Assembly: GCF_002100115.1 (NCBI RefSeq)
Contig: NZ_ANBM01000001.1
Location: forward strand, 248,001-312,000
DNA from: Anaerovibrio sp. JC8
GTDB taxonomy: Bacteria > Bacillota > Negativicutes > Selenomonadales > Selenomonadaceae
DNA: 64,000 bases
Direction: 5' to 3'
Part shown: positions 34,766 to 44,520 of the stretch, piece by piece
Numbering within the stretch: position 1 is the stretch's first letter
Layout of the letters: every line of letters starts with the position of its first letter
Translations under genes and position numbers: made by a program
The notes under the pieces: generated by a model
Seen by the model: the letters and a program-made list of their open reading frames with translations, nothing else
Told to the model about the DNA's origin: nothing
The model's database searches: none

Positions 34766-36286
34766 TTATTGTTTATGAATAATTTTTAAAAATATCTGCT
34801 TTGAGCGATTGAAATAAGGACTCCTATGATAAATTAAAAGTATTAACAATGTTGCAACTACAACACTCAACACAGCCTTAATAATTAGCCCTTCAATACC
34901 TTCCCATATTATAAGGTTACAACTTGTATATGTGACAATAGTTATAAACGCAGCAATAACAAAATACAAAAATTGCTGCCTAATATACTCAGCTGATGGT
35001 ATTTTAAAACATTGTCTAAGTATAATAGTACATTGCCAAAACAACCCAAAAACAATCCCTGCCAAAAGGCTAGCCAAAATAATGCCGGTCATTCCTATAA
35101 GCTTTCCTAGCAATATATTCATACATAAATTAAAAATAGTGCTAAAAATATATACCCACTTCAATTCATGCCACAGCCCAGCAGCATTTAAATATAAATA
35201 AAAGGCCTGCTGAACTGTTCCTGAAATAAACCACATTCCAAGTAAAATAACATCGACAAATGGTAGAAGCATATGCTCGCCCATCCAAACCTTCATCAAA
35301 GGTTGAAACAAACATATCAAACACGCAGTACACAGTGTTGCTATCAGTGAAAACAAAAACTGCCACAATTTTAAATCGTTAAGATTTTTTTCTGTTGTTT
35401 CACACGCCACACTATTAGCAACACTTGCCTGCATAGATGCTCTTACTAATAAAATAAACGACGATACTGTATTGATAATAACATAATAATTATTATAAAT
35501 TGCTACCGATGAAAGTCCAATGTACGCTGAAATTATAATGCTATCAAACGCATTATATGTAACACCACTAATATTACATATCAGTAGTCCCTTCACTTTC
35601 TGTAATATGTTCTTTTTAGCCGCGCTGTCTATCTCGCCCTCACATTTATATTCAGGATATTTTTTATCACTTATATATGCAGTAAAAATATTTACGCAGC
35701 CAGTTCCTAAAACCATCACTATAACAAACATATAGTAACTATGAAATATGAAAAGTGCTATTAATTGTAGTCCATACTGTATAACTATTGTAATGGTATT
35801 TGCTACTTTTGTAAGATCAAGCCTTTGTATTGCTGTTAAAAGTGAAGTTTTATATGCATACAAGAAATAACTTATACTCGTATTTACTAAATAAAGTAAA
35901 TACAATATGTAGATATTAATATCGTTTGGTACATCACCTTTTATTAGATAATCTATAAAAGGTGTTACCAATATACCAACAAACAATATAACCAAACCAA
36001 CAACTTTATATACCTTCCTAAGATAATTAAGAAGGGCACATACTAGTCTGGTATCACCGGCAGCTATTGGTTTATACATAAAATAAATAACCGAAGAAGA
36101 AAAGCCTGATTCTGCAATATTCAATACCTGTAAGATTGAAGTAAATAAACTGGATAATCCTAAGTAATCAGTACCCAATGTATAAACAATTGCTGTTCGA
36201 GAAATAAACGAAAACATAATCTGAGCTACCATGAGAATATAAGAAGCCACTAGATTTCGTCTTGTGTTGTATATCCTAGAATTCAT
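34766..36286 (-). CDS. Wzx-type oligosaccharide flippase, about 506 aa
   Basis: MOP/polysaccharide-transport family with 12 or more membrane segments. It moves the lipid-linked repeat unit to the periplasmic face. It opens with the typical YNTRRNLVASYILMVAQIMFSFISRTAIVYTLG. GAGGTG precedes ATG 36286; the frame extends up to a TTG at 36322 without a ribosome site. Specificity cannot be read from sequence. Confidence 0.88.
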   Translation of the reverse strand: MNSRIYNTRRNLVASYILMVAQIMFSFISRTAIVYTLGTDYLGLSSLFTSILQVLNIAESGFSSSVIYFMYKPIAAGDTRLVCALLNYLRKVYKVVGLVILFVGILVTPFIDYLIKGDVPNDINIYILYLLYLVNTSISYFLYAYKTSLLTAIQRLDLTKVANTITIVIQYGLQLIALFIFHSYYMFVIVMVLGTGCVNIFTAYISDKKYPEYKCEGEIDSAAKKNILQKVKGLLICNISGVTYNAFDSIIISAYIGLSSVAIYNNYYVIINTVSSFILLVRASMQASVANSVACETTEKNLNDLKLWQFLFSLIATLCTACLICLFQPLMKVWMGEHMLLPFVDVILLGMWFISGTVQQAFYLYLNAAGLWHELKWVYIFSTIFNLCMNILLGKLIGMTGIILASLLAGIVFGLFWQCTIILRQCFKIPSAEYIRQQFLYFVIAAFITIVTYTSCNLIIWEGIEGLIIKAVLSVVVATLLILLIYHRSPYFNRSKQIFLKIIHKQ

Positions 36287-36385
36287 ATAACACCTCACAT
36301 TCCCCATGAAAAACTCGTTCAAATGCTTTATACACTACTATAAGGTCTTTCACATTTTTTAAATCAACAATAGTAGTCACACAAA

Positions 36386-37255
36386 TCATAAACAATCCTC
36401 AAATTCTTTCCAACTATGAGGGTGAATAACGTTAGATTTTTCCTTTATTGTTCCCCCATTAAACACAATTTTTTTACCTGTACTTTGCTCTTCATATATT
36501 TTTTCTACAGCTACATACTTCTGTGCAATTTCCATGTCATACGCATTCCATAAAGCCGATGTCCCAAGCCCTATCAATATCTCTATATTTAATAATGAAA
36601 ACAATGCTTCGATAGGCAATCCAGATAAATCATTCAACAAACAATCATCCATATGAAGTAAGTTCCTCTTGTTACTTGATTCACGAGGATGGGGTTTTAT
36701 ATATACTGTATACCCTCTAGATTGTAACCGATGTATTATATTTTGATAAAAATCTATTTCATCTCTTTCTAAAACAAACCCTCCCTCAGACAACGGCTCA
36801 GTAAGTAATATAGCTGTTTTTTTGCCATTAATATCTTGTGGTAAAATTATTTTCTCTACTTTTACAATCTCACCTATCTCTTTTTTTATATCGTCCCAAT
36901 TATATTTAATTAGAATTCGTTTACTTCCAAATAAAGCGTTAGCCTTTTCTGGACGAGCATCAATAAATACATTAACTGATTCATCCCCATGAATTTTATA
37001 ATATGAGTCATTAAGAGGAAAACCATAGAGATAAGATATCACACTATATAATGTGTTTTTTATATATTTCTTGATAAAATTCGTCTTTTGCCTCTTGATT
37101 TCTATTGCATAGCTTACACTTCCCTCTCCAACACAATTGACAATTGCCTCAGGAAACATTTGAATAATTGGGGGAACAATTGCATTATCTCCACTAGAGA
37201 AAAAAAAAGCATTAACATATTTATATCTTGAAATTTTACTTAAACAATCCTCCAC
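36386..37255 (-). CDS. sialyltransferase-like (GT52/polysialyltransferase type) enzyme, N-terminus probably lost
   Basis: Carries the three short motifs of bacterial GT-B sialyltransferases: an E-G motif (VNCVGEGSVSY), HP (VYIKPHPRE) and a Ser/Thr motif (IGLGTSALWN). In a locus making CMP-pseudaminic acid it is the best candidate nonulosonate transferase. The frame starts at GTG 37255 without a good upstream ribosome site and remains open up to about 37300 with related-looking sequence (YRWHKNLIYQIGQ). The usual N-terminal strand is missing, so the gene may be truncated. 289 residues is shorter than usual (about 320-400). Confidence 0.6.
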   Translation of the reverse strand: MEDCLSKISRYKYVNAFFFSSGDNAIVPPIIQMFPEAIVNCVGEGSVSYAIEIKRQKTNFIKKYIKNTLYSVISYLYGFPLNDSYYKIHGDESVNVFIDARPEKANALFGSKRILIKYNWDDIKKEIGEIVKVEKIILPQDINGKKTAILLTEPLSEGGFVLERDEIDFYQNIIHRLQSRGYTVYIKPHPRESSNKRNLLHMDDCLLNDLSGLPIEALFSLLNIEILIGLGTSALWNAYDMEIAQKYVAVEKIYEEQSTGKKIVFNGGTIKEKSNVIHPHSWKEFEDCL

Positions 37256-37299
37256 TTGTCCTATTTGGTATATTAGATTTTTATGCCATCTGTATATAT

Positions 37300-38041
37300 T
37301 TTTTTAAATAAAAAACCTAATGGATCCATAGCCCCATCATTACAATCAATAACATCATCCCAGCAAGATGTGTTAAAGTATTCCCAGCATTCATTTAGTA
37401 ATGAATGTTTTATTAAAATAATGTTTGACTGTTTAATTTTTTTTTTATATTATGAGCCAAATATGACATAATAAAAAATTGATATGGTGTATATGCATAA
37501 AATACAAAGTTCAATGTTCTTGTTGCTGTACATATTTCCATTCAAAATTTACCTCCACAAATAACCTGAAGTCCCGTCATTTTATGCCAAGACGAATCAA
37601 ATCCATATGTTCATAAAGCTTCTGTTGTTTGCTACTTATTTTTGAAAGATGATATACCTTATCTAGATACTAGTGATATTTGAGAACATCCAGCTCATCC
37701 AATATTAACTGCATTGTATAAATTTTAACAAATTAACTATCAAATGGTAAAAATAAGTACAAACGAGGCCATAACAATTAACACTCTTAACGTTGCATAA
37801 TAATCACTGTCTAGTCGTTCTAATCAAAACTATTGTTATTTACGCGGGAAATCATAGGTCAAACTACATCCCCCAACTCCCTTAATAACAGCCCCTATCA
37901 TATAGTAATATTGTAAAAAGTTTAAATAAAATCTCAAAACAATTCGCAAATCTGTTTAGGCAATTGTATGTAAAAAAACACATTATAAACTAATCTACAA
38001 TATTGTATTTGAGAAAACCGCCACACTATCCTTTAATACTA
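37300..38041. other. 740-base stretch without an intact gene
   Basis: AT-rich with stops in all frames. It lies between a GT2 gene and the shortened sialyltransferase-like gene and probably contains what is left of that gene's 5' end and perhaps another gene. No repeats or IS ends were recognised. Confidence 0.5.
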
Positions 38042-38773
38042 CTATTCAAATCCTTCAACTAAATTCTTTAGATATGCTTTAAGTTTTACGAAATAATACT
38101 TTTTCTTATCAATTATTCCGTGACAGTACCGTACTTTATTACTCTCCTGTATTCCAATATATGTCCAAGAAATACCACCATGTGTGAAATTTGTTAGTAT
38201 TTTATATATTGGATAAAAGATAATATCCTTATCGCTTGATACTTTCAGCATATAATCATAATCAGCAGCTGATTTATATGCTACATCATATAATCCTTTT
38301 TTTTCGTACACCTGCCGTGTCAAAAAAGAGGTTGGATGATTTATCATCGTATTCCTCAAATTTCGGTGATGATAAAACACTACTGACAATTCTTCTTGCT
38401 TTTTGTTAACTATCCTCATCATCCCATATATTATCTGAAATGGCTTACTCCTATCATATTCGCTTGCTACATATTCTAGGCATCTTGGCTCATAATAGTC
38501 ATCACTATTAACTATTCCTATAAGTTCACCTTGAGCCATTCTTATCCCTTTGTTCATAGCATCATATATACCATTATCAGGTTCAGATATCACGGTTAAT
38601 TTGCTACCAAATATATCTTTATATTTATCTATAATCATAAGGGTTTCATCAGTAGATCCACCATCAATGATAATATATTCATAATCATCAAAAGTCTGTT
38701 TACTAACTGATTCCAATGTTCTTTCGATTGTTTTTTCGCTATTATAGCATGGAGTTATTATACTAAACAGCAT
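38042..38773 (-). CDS. GT2-family glycosyltransferase, about 243 aa
   Basis: GT-A fold at the N-terminus: FSIITPCYNSEKTIERTLESV, YIIIDGGSTDETLMIID, and the DXD region GIVNSDDYYEP. It resembles WcaA/EpsE-type transferases. AGGTGG lies 8 bases before ATG 38773; the frame begins four codons earlier with GTG. The sugar is unknown. It is separated from the wzy gene by about 40 bases. Confidence 0.85.
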   Translation of the reverse strand: MLFSIITPCYNSEKTIERTLESVSKQTFDDYEYIIIDGGSTDETLMIIDKYKDIFGSKLTVISEPDNGIYDAMNKGIRMAQGELIGIVNSDDYYEPRCLEYVASEYDRSKPFQIIYGMMRIVNKKQEELSVVFYHHRNLRNTMINHPTSFLTRQVYEKKGLYDVAYKSAADYDYMLKVSSDKDIIFYPIYKILTNFTHGGISWTYIGIQESNKVRYCHGIIDKKKYYFVKLKAYLKNLVEGFE

Positions 38774-38811
38774 TTTATACACCACCTAATATTTTTTAGC
38801 CACAACTTTTA

Positions 38812-39954
38812 TTACCTAGCATTTATTTTATCTTTGAGAATTTGCACAGATGTCATAGCCTTACTTACTGCAATAATCCAAAACGGTAAAAAAAGGCACC
38901 CTACAAATGCGTTTGAAATGTAGCTTGACACTCCTGCTGATATAACTGCCAGGCAGGCTACCGGATTTTGCCTAACATTATAATGTTTTGCTACCATATA
39001 GAATAGTACACAAACTAATAAAACAAAAACTATTCCATATCTTAATACTATATACAAATACCCATTATCGACTGTATTAGCTAGCTGATTTTCATATTCG
39101 TCATATGATACAAAATTAATAAATTTTATAGGCATCTTTTGAATATTGAGTAAAGCGGTTCTTATTCTCGCAGTAAATAATAAATCCAAAAGGATAGCTA
39201 ATTGTTCTCCACGTTCATAAAGGTATATTGTAATAAATGTAAAAAGTGTCATCATTGCAGGAATAATCGTGCATAATTTATATGGCCACTTTATATCTTT
39301 TTTAATTTTTCTTGTATTCTTATATATTGCAATCAACACAATGAAAAATAATATTGAAAATAACGCATTATGTGCATCAAAAATTCGCCACATTACAGTC
39401 ATAAGGAGTAGACTCCCTATACATTCAACCACTCGCACCTTGCCTTTAACACAAAAATAATAAAGTATAGCATAATATGACAATAACGGAAGGTTTTGAC
39501 TATGATTAAACCCCCATGCGAGTCGGCTATCCCCTCCCCAACTTCTAGGAGTATCCACATTGGGCACAACTCCAACAGCACAGCCTAGCACTAACAAAAC
39601 CGATGTAACAACCGTAATTTTAATACACATCAACATTATTTCATCTATATACTTATCATCAATTCCTACCGATGCAAATCCAATTGTTACCAACATTAGT
39701 AACACATAGTCATTTGATAATACTGATGCTAATAACAACACGACCAGTACCACAAAAGTAATAATACCTTTTTCCTTTATTTTAGCAGGACTGGATATAT
39801 TTCTAATTATTAGGCATAAAAAGATTACAAAAGACACCAACATACCTATTTTTTTTATTAATTCACTATACGGAAGAGCAGAGACCGCTATAAGTAAACT
39901 GGTATAATAGATTTCACAGGCATAACAAAAAACACTACCTTTTGTCAACTTCAT
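38812..39954 (-). CDS. Wzy-type polysaccharide polymerase, 380 aa
   Basis: Eleven or so hydrophobic segments and a large external loop with RSWGGDSRLAWGFNHSQNLPLLSYY, typical of O-antigen polymerases/ligases. It joins repeat units in the periplasm. Its start overlaps the end of the GT2 gene (ATGA-type overlap, 39951-39954). Assignment rests on topology and gene context; sequence conservation in this family is very low. Confidence 0.75.
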   Translation of the reverse strand: MKLTKGSVFCYACEIYYTSLLIAVSALPYSELIKKIGMLVSFVIFLCLIIRNISSPAKIKEKGIITFVVLVVLLLASVLSNDYVLLMLVTIGFASVGIDDKYIDEIMLMCIKITVVTSVLLVLGCAVGVVPNVDTPRSWGGDSRLAWGFNHSQNLPLLSYYAILYYFCVKGKVRVVECIGSLLLMTVMWRIFDAHNALFSILFFIVLIAIYKNTRKIKKDIKWPYKLCTIIPAMMTLFTFITIYLYERGEQLAILLDLLFTARIRTALLNIQKMPIKFINFVSYDEYENQLANTVDNGYLYIVLRYGIVFVLLVCVLFYMVAKHYNVRQNPVACLAVISAGVSSYISNAFVGCLFLPFWIIAVSKAMTSVQILKDKINAR

Positions 39955-40979
39955 GATAAACTTCCTTTTATTTTTAAATATTTATCCTGCAATAACGCCA
40001 TAATAAAGTCTAAATGTTTGATATTATACTTAAGCATCAGTAACCTAACCTTAGTCACTTTACTAACTTTGTTAATATCATATCTTTTACACTGTGTAAT
40101 ACTAGAGGTTACAGTCTTTATATGTTTTATAATATCAGTATTTTGCCAACGATTTCTATAGAGTGATAATTTAAGATTAAATATTTGCTTAATACAATGT
40201 TCCACACTGTTTTTTAGCAGTTTATCCCTAACAGACGACGATAAAACACTTCGTTCAACAGCTAATGCATACTCATCCAATACATGTCTATAATTCATAA
40301 GCATCTTATTAGCGTCTTTACGAATCCTTCCTTTTGTCGTACTCAACTCGTAATAATATATATAAGTTGGTTCTCTATGATACTGTATATGTACATTAGG
40401 ATTTATTAAACCATAAAAAAATACCGCATCTTCCCCAGTGATCATATCTTCCGGAAATTTCGCATTACATCTTAGTAAATAATCTCGACGAATCATTTTA
40501 CAACATGGCCCATTTAATTTCCCATTTATGGATAACTGCTTAAGAATATCTTCAATTATCACATCTTCTTTATCTGTCGGAAATGCTTTCCACACAGTCT
40601 GTTTACTATTATTCACATATATCAGGTCAGATATTACTACATCAGCCGTATACCCTCTATAAAGCATATCTTTGACAGCCTCAGGAATAATTATATCATC
40701 TGCATCAACGAATAAAATATATTGCCCTTCTGCATGTTCTACTCCATAATTTCTTGCGGAACTTGCACCGCCATTTTCTTTTTTTAAGAATTTTAAAAAA
40801 GTCTCTTGGATGCGTTCGTTATAATAGTCTTCTATGTAATCATCTGAACCATCGTCCACTAAAATACACTCAATTTGCGCATTTATCTGTTCTGTAAGTC
40901 GCTCAATAGATTTCAGACATCTGTCCAACTTTATAATGGGGGTATTGTATATTGGTATGATTATTGATAGTTTTATCAT
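39951..40979 (-). CDS. GT2-family glycosyltransferase, 342 aa
   Basis: GT-A domain: LSIIIPIYNTPIIKLDRCLKSI, ECILVDDGSDD, ENGGASSARNYGVEHAEG and YILFVDADDIIIPEA (DXD). The C-terminal 100 residues are helical. Resembles capsular or teichoic acid GT2 enzymes. Donor unknown. About 20 bases separate it from the GT32-type gene. Confidence 0.87.
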   Translation of the reverse strand: MIKLSIIIPIYNTPIIKLDRCLKSIERLTEQINAQIECILVDDGSDDYIEDYYNERIQETFLKFLKKENGGASSARNYGVEHAEGQYILFVDADDIIIPEAVKDMLYRGYTADVVISDLIYVNNSKQTVWKAFPTDKEDVIIEDILKQLSINGKLNGPCCKMIRRDYLLRCNAKFPEDMITGEDAVFFYGLINPNVHIQYHREPTYIYYYELSTTKGRIRKDANKMLMNYRHVLDEYALAVERSVLSSSVRDKLLKNSVEHCIKQIFNLKLSLYRNRWQNTDIIKHIKTVTSSITQCKRYDINKVSKVTKVRLLMLKYNIKHLDFIMALLQDKYLKIKGSLS

Positions 40980-41001
40980 AAGTAATTCCGCCTATTTATG
41001 C

Positions 41002-41952
41002 TTAATTTATAATTAACTCACTGTAATAAGTTTTTCCCTTGGGCTTTTCTTTATTCGTAAACTTATAGCTTAATTTATGAAAAGGCGTCTGTTCCTTAAT
41101 AGCTTGCCAAATGTCCTTATCATACTTATCAAATACCCTCAAAAGCAAAATATGAGGCGTTGCATTATCTCTTGGCACTATTTGCTTCCAATCATCTTCA
41201 TACTTATCAAGCGCAATAGACATAAAGTCATGGAGCAAAAAATAATCATCCATGGCATTATTTTTTTCCCAATATTCATATAACAAAGTACGTGTAGCCA
41301 TGAGAATCTTATTATTAGTCTTTGCACTTATAAGCCAGCTTGATATATAAGTTGCATTTCCATCTCGCCCTGGCTTTAAATTTTGAAAAAAGAACAAATC
41401 CGAGTTAAAGAAATAGCTTGGTATGTCTTTCTCTGGACTAGTGCAAAATACCGTAGCATCCAGCCACAAACCACCATAGCGAATTAACAATTCAAGCCGC
41501 AACAAGTCTGTAAGGTGTGTATGAGTGATTATTCCAGCTTTCCACTTATCAATTATGTAATCAGGAAATTGAACATACTGTTCCAAATTATCAGAGGTGA
41601 TAAGCACTATATCTTTATTAATAAGATTATCTTTAACACTCGTATAGCACTTCTTCACCAAGTCCGGAGCGTTATCCATACCTTGAAACCAACATATCCA
41701 TACTTTATTAGAGGCCTCATGCTTAAGAGATTTATCATATGTTTTATCAAATATCTCAAGCGTTTTTTTGTACTTTCGCTCTAAACGCTGCTTGACTTTC
41801 AACTGCGTGGATAATCTTAATATTTCCAGTGCCGTGCGTGATTTACCCAACAAAATAAACTCGCAAATTGCTGTTAGCAAAGAACCATTTCTAAAGTACT
41901 GCTTTATTAAATTGATGCCACCCTGTTTTTGAAATGTTTCTTTTAATCCCAT
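41002..41952 (-). CDS. GT32-like capsular polysaccharide synthesis protein, about 316 aa
   Basis: Contains WICWFQGMDNAPDLVKKCY, then LTDLLRLELLIRYGGLWLDATVFC with the DXD-like motif of the GT32/Och1-type fold, then PSYFFNSDLFFFQN. ATG 41952 has GGG 8 bases upstream, better than the GTG two codons earlier. Cytoplasmic. Donor unknown. Confidence 0.85.
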   Translation of the reverse strand: MGLKETFQKQGGINLIKQYFRNGSLLTAICEFILLGKSRTALEILRLSTQLKVKQRLERKYKKTLEIFDKTYDKSLKHEASNKVWICWFQGMDNAPDLVKKCYTSVKDNLINKDIVLITSDNLEQYVQFPDYIIDKWKAGIITHTHLTDLLRLELLIRYGGLWLDATVFCTSPEKDIPSYFFNSDLFFFQNLKPGRDGNATYISSWLISAKTNNKILMATRTLLYEYWEKNNAMDDYFLLHDFMSIALDKYEDDWKQIVPRDNATPHILLLRVFDKYDKDIWQAIKEQTPFHKLSYKFTNKEKPKGKTYYSELIIN

Positions 41953-41999
41953 ATCCACTACCCTACACTTAAATTAAATGTCTCATATCTTGTAGACCA

Positions 42000-42704
42000 T
42001 CATTTATTTGCTTTCAAATACGCCTTAAACAAATCCAAATCATCTCTATTTGTCAGTTTTATATTGCTTTCAGATCCCAACGCGAAGTTCAACGTCACTC
42101 CAAGTTCAACCATCATCGTATTGGTATAAGACGAACCATATATGCCAATCTTTTTTTCAAATGCCTCATGATATTTTTCATCTAACAAGCCAAAATTATA
42201 TGCCTGAGGGGTTGAAACACGACGAAGCGTTTCCCGAGGAATGTATTCACAAGTAGAATTTTCACCATCATCAACTACAAACATTTGCTCTCTGAATGGC
42301 ATAGAGGTAACTGCATTACCTTTTTCTCTGGCAATATTGATCACATCTGCCAAAACATTACTATCAACCAATGGTCGTATTCCATCATGAATAATAACCA
42401 CATCATCTTTTTGAGCCTCTTTTTCCAGAAAAAAAACCCCATTTCTGATGCTTTCCTGACCTGTTTCACCACCAGAGATAACCCATTTTAGTTTATCTAT
42501 ACCTGACTGCCTAGCATATGCCCACAATGCTTCATGCCATCCAGCTATACATACAACAAGAATTCTATCTACCAGTGGATGCTTCTGAAAACATTCCAAT
42601 GTATAGAGCAAAATAGGTTTATTATTGACATTGATGAATTGTTTAGGAATGTCCTGCCCCATTCTATGGCCAGACCCACCAGCAATTATAAGTGCATAGT
42701 TCAT
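42000..42704 (-). CDS. IspD/TarI-family cytidylyltransferase, 234 aa
   Basis: Makes CDP-alcohols from CTP and a polyol phosphate. Canonical loop IIAGGSGHRMGQDIPKQF, then HDGIRPLVDSNVL, VSTPQAY and KLTNRDDL near the end. This is the full motif set of active IspD/TarI enzymes. The neighbouring LicD, aminotransferase and RpiB-like genes suggest that the substrate is an alditol or amino-alditol phosphate rather than methylerythritol phosphate. It is a tandem paralogue of the next gene upstream. Confidence 0.85.
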   Translation of the reverse strand: MNYALIIAGGSGHRMGQDIPKQFINVNNKPILLYTLECFQKHPLVDRILVVCIAGWHEALWAYARQSGIDKLKWVISGGETGQESIRNGVFFLEKEAQKDDVVIIHDGIRPLVDSNVLADVINIAREKGNAVTSMPFREQMFVVDDGENSTCEYIPRETLRRVSTPQAYNFGLLDEKYHEAFEKKIGIYGSSYTNTMMVELGVTLNFALGSESNIKLTNRDDLDLFKAYLKANK

Positions 42705-42717
42705 CGCGTACTCCTGT

Positions 42718-43443
42718 TTACTTTAGCCAAAGATCTTTGTCCCTGTTCAAATATGCTTCAAATATGCCCAAATCTTCTTCTGTATTCATCTTGATATTTT
42801 TATCTGAACCTGCTGAAAAAAATAATTTTTTTCCTAAATCCGCATACAACGTATCTGCGTAAGATGGTCCAAATATTCCGATATTATTTGCAAAAGCATA
42901 TTTGTATGCCTCCAGTAATTCACCATAGCAATATGCCTGAGGTGTAGAAACCCGTCTAATTGTTTCTCTAGGAATAAACTGTTTGGTAGTTTTAGGTTCA
43001 TTTTCATCAACAACAAATACTTGCTCATTATTAGGTATAGAAGATATTGCATTACCTTTTTCCTTAGCTATCTGTATAACATCTGTCAATACAGCATCCT
43101 CAACTAGCGGACGTATACCATCATGTATTATAACAATATCCTTATTCTGAAGTATATCTTCCAATCCCAACAAACCATTATATATGGTCTCCTGTATTGT
43201 CTCTCCTCCAATTACAATATTCTTCAGCTTTTCAATGTTATATTGCTTTGCATAAGCACGTGCAATCTCAGTCCAACCTTTAAGGCAAACCAATTCAATA
43301 TAATCTACTTGTGGATTATGCTCAAAAACCTCTAATGTATGCATCAGTACAGGTTTATCAAAAACATTCACGAAAGGCTTGGGGATATTTTCAGTTCCAA
43401 TTGTTTCCTGCCCTGCGGCAAGAATTATAGCGACGCAGTTCAT
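42718..43443 (-). CDS. second IspD/TarI-family protein with an altered CTP loop, 241 aa
   Basis: About half identical to its downstream neighbour, and shares HDGIRPLVEDAVL, PRETIRRVSTPQAYCYG and KMNTEEDLGIFEAYL. However, the first loop is ILAAGQETIGTENIPKPF: the RMG of the GxGxRMG consensus is lost and PKQ has become PKP. Either it has a different substrate, or it works with the intact copy, or it is losing function. Fourteen bases separate the two genes. Confidence 0.82.
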   Translation of the reverse strand: MNCVAIILAAGQETIGTENIPKPFVNVFDKPVLMHTLEVFEHNPQVDYIELVCLKGWTEIARAYAKQYNIEKLKNIVIGGETIQETIYNGLLGLEDILQNKDIVIIHDGIRPLVEDAVLTDVIQIAKEKGNAISSIPNNEQVFVVDENEPKTTKQFIPRETIRRVSTPQAYCYGELLEAYKYAFANNIGIFGPSYADTLYADLGKKLFFSAGSDKNIKMNTEEDLGIFEAYLNRDKDLWLK

Positions 43444-43463
43444 TCAATTCCTCCTAGATAATG

Positions 43464-44519
43464 TTACGCGTCAATCTCTACAAGTGCATCCATAAATGAC
43501 TTCATATATTTTTCATCCCAAATAGTGATTCTTAAAAAGCCAGCCGAATCACCTTTACCACAGAAAATCAGAATTCCTTTTTCTTTTAGCTGATCAGTTA
43601 TTTCCTCTGCAGTCTTATGCTTTGGATATACACAGATAAAACAGCCCTCTGTAGGTAAATATTCATATCCAGCATCATCCAAAGCTTTTAACAAATAGTT
43701 CTTGCCTTGTTGGAACTTATCCGTAAGTTCCCTAACGACCCTATCGTGGTTATCCATAATGCTTTTGCCAAAGGCCAGTGCAACTGAATTAATAGTATAG
43801 TGTGGTTTGTAATTGTTTACATACTGAATATTATCCTTGTTGGATATTATTAAACCTAATCGCAAAGCCGGAATGGAAAACATTTTTGAAAATGTTCTTA
43901 GAATGATAACATTGTCAAATTCTTTTACTAAAGAAATTGATGATTTATCATAAAAATAATAATACGCCTCATCAATGACTACTTGAGCATTGTATTCTCT
44001 AGCTTTGATTATGACTTTTTTTATTTCTTCCTCAGAGTAAACATTTCCAATAGGCATATTCGGATTAACAAGAGACACAAGACCAGTCTCTTCATTTATC
44101 TCATCAAGCAACTTATCTATATTGAATGTATAATCATCCTCATAATGTACGAATACTGTATTCATACCTTGCATGTCTGCGTAAACCTTGTACATGCCAA
44201 AGGTAGGCGTAGCACAAATAAGATTTTTCCCTGGCTCACCAAAAACTTTGATGACATAGCCCATAGCAACTACGCTTCCATCAGTCAATGTTACATTATC
44301 TGCCTGAAGGCCAAAGAAACTTGCATATTTTTCTGTCAAAGCTGTATCTTCAGGATAAATTGACAAAAATTCCGGTGTTACCTTTCTCATGGTCTCATCG
44401 AACAACCACTGAGGAACACCATCTGGGTTTTCATTCTGATCAAGTCTGATATATGCCCCACGTCCTTCTGGCTGCTTTGTTCTTAAAAAACTCCTTATGA
44501 CCGGATCAACATAGTACAT
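43464..44519 (-). CDS. HisC-like PLP aminotransferase, 351 aa
   Basis: Class I/II aminotransferase of the histidinol-phosphate type: LDQNENPDGVPQWL, LTDGSVVAMGYVIKVFGEPG, LVNPNMPIGNVYS, VIDEAYYYFYDKSS and RTFSKMFSIPALRLGL (PLP Lys in SK). AAAGGAG precedes the ATG. Inside a polysaccharide locus, HisC-like enzymes have been shown in C. jejuni to make amino-alcohol phosphates such as serinol phosphate. Here the next genes are CDP-transferases and LicD, so a similar role is inferred. True histidine synthesis is unlikely, as no other his gene is present. Confidence 0.8.
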   Translation of the reverse strand: MYYVDPVIRSFLRTKQPEGRGAYIRLDQNENPDGVPQWLFDETMRKVTPEFLSIYPEDTALTEKYASFFGLQADNVTLTDGSVVAMGYVIKVFGEPGKNLICATPTFGMYKVYADMQGMNTVFVHYEDDYTFNIDKLLDEINEETGLVSLVNPNMPIGNVYSEEEIKKVIIKAREYNAQVVIDEAYYYFYDKSSISLVKEFDNVIILRTFSKMFSIPALRLGLIISNKDNIQYVNNYKPHYTINSVALAFGKSIMDNHDRVVRELTDKFQQGKNYLLKALDDAGYEYLPTEGCFICVYPKHKTAEEITDQLKEKGILIFCGKGDSAGFLRITIWDEKYMKSFMDALVEIDA

Positions 44520-44520
44520 T

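Noticed and set aside
43464-44519. Considered as a true histidine biosynthesis gene (hisC)
   Set aside because: No other his gene nearby, and tightly packed with CDP-transferase and LicD genes. A polysaccharide role is more likely.
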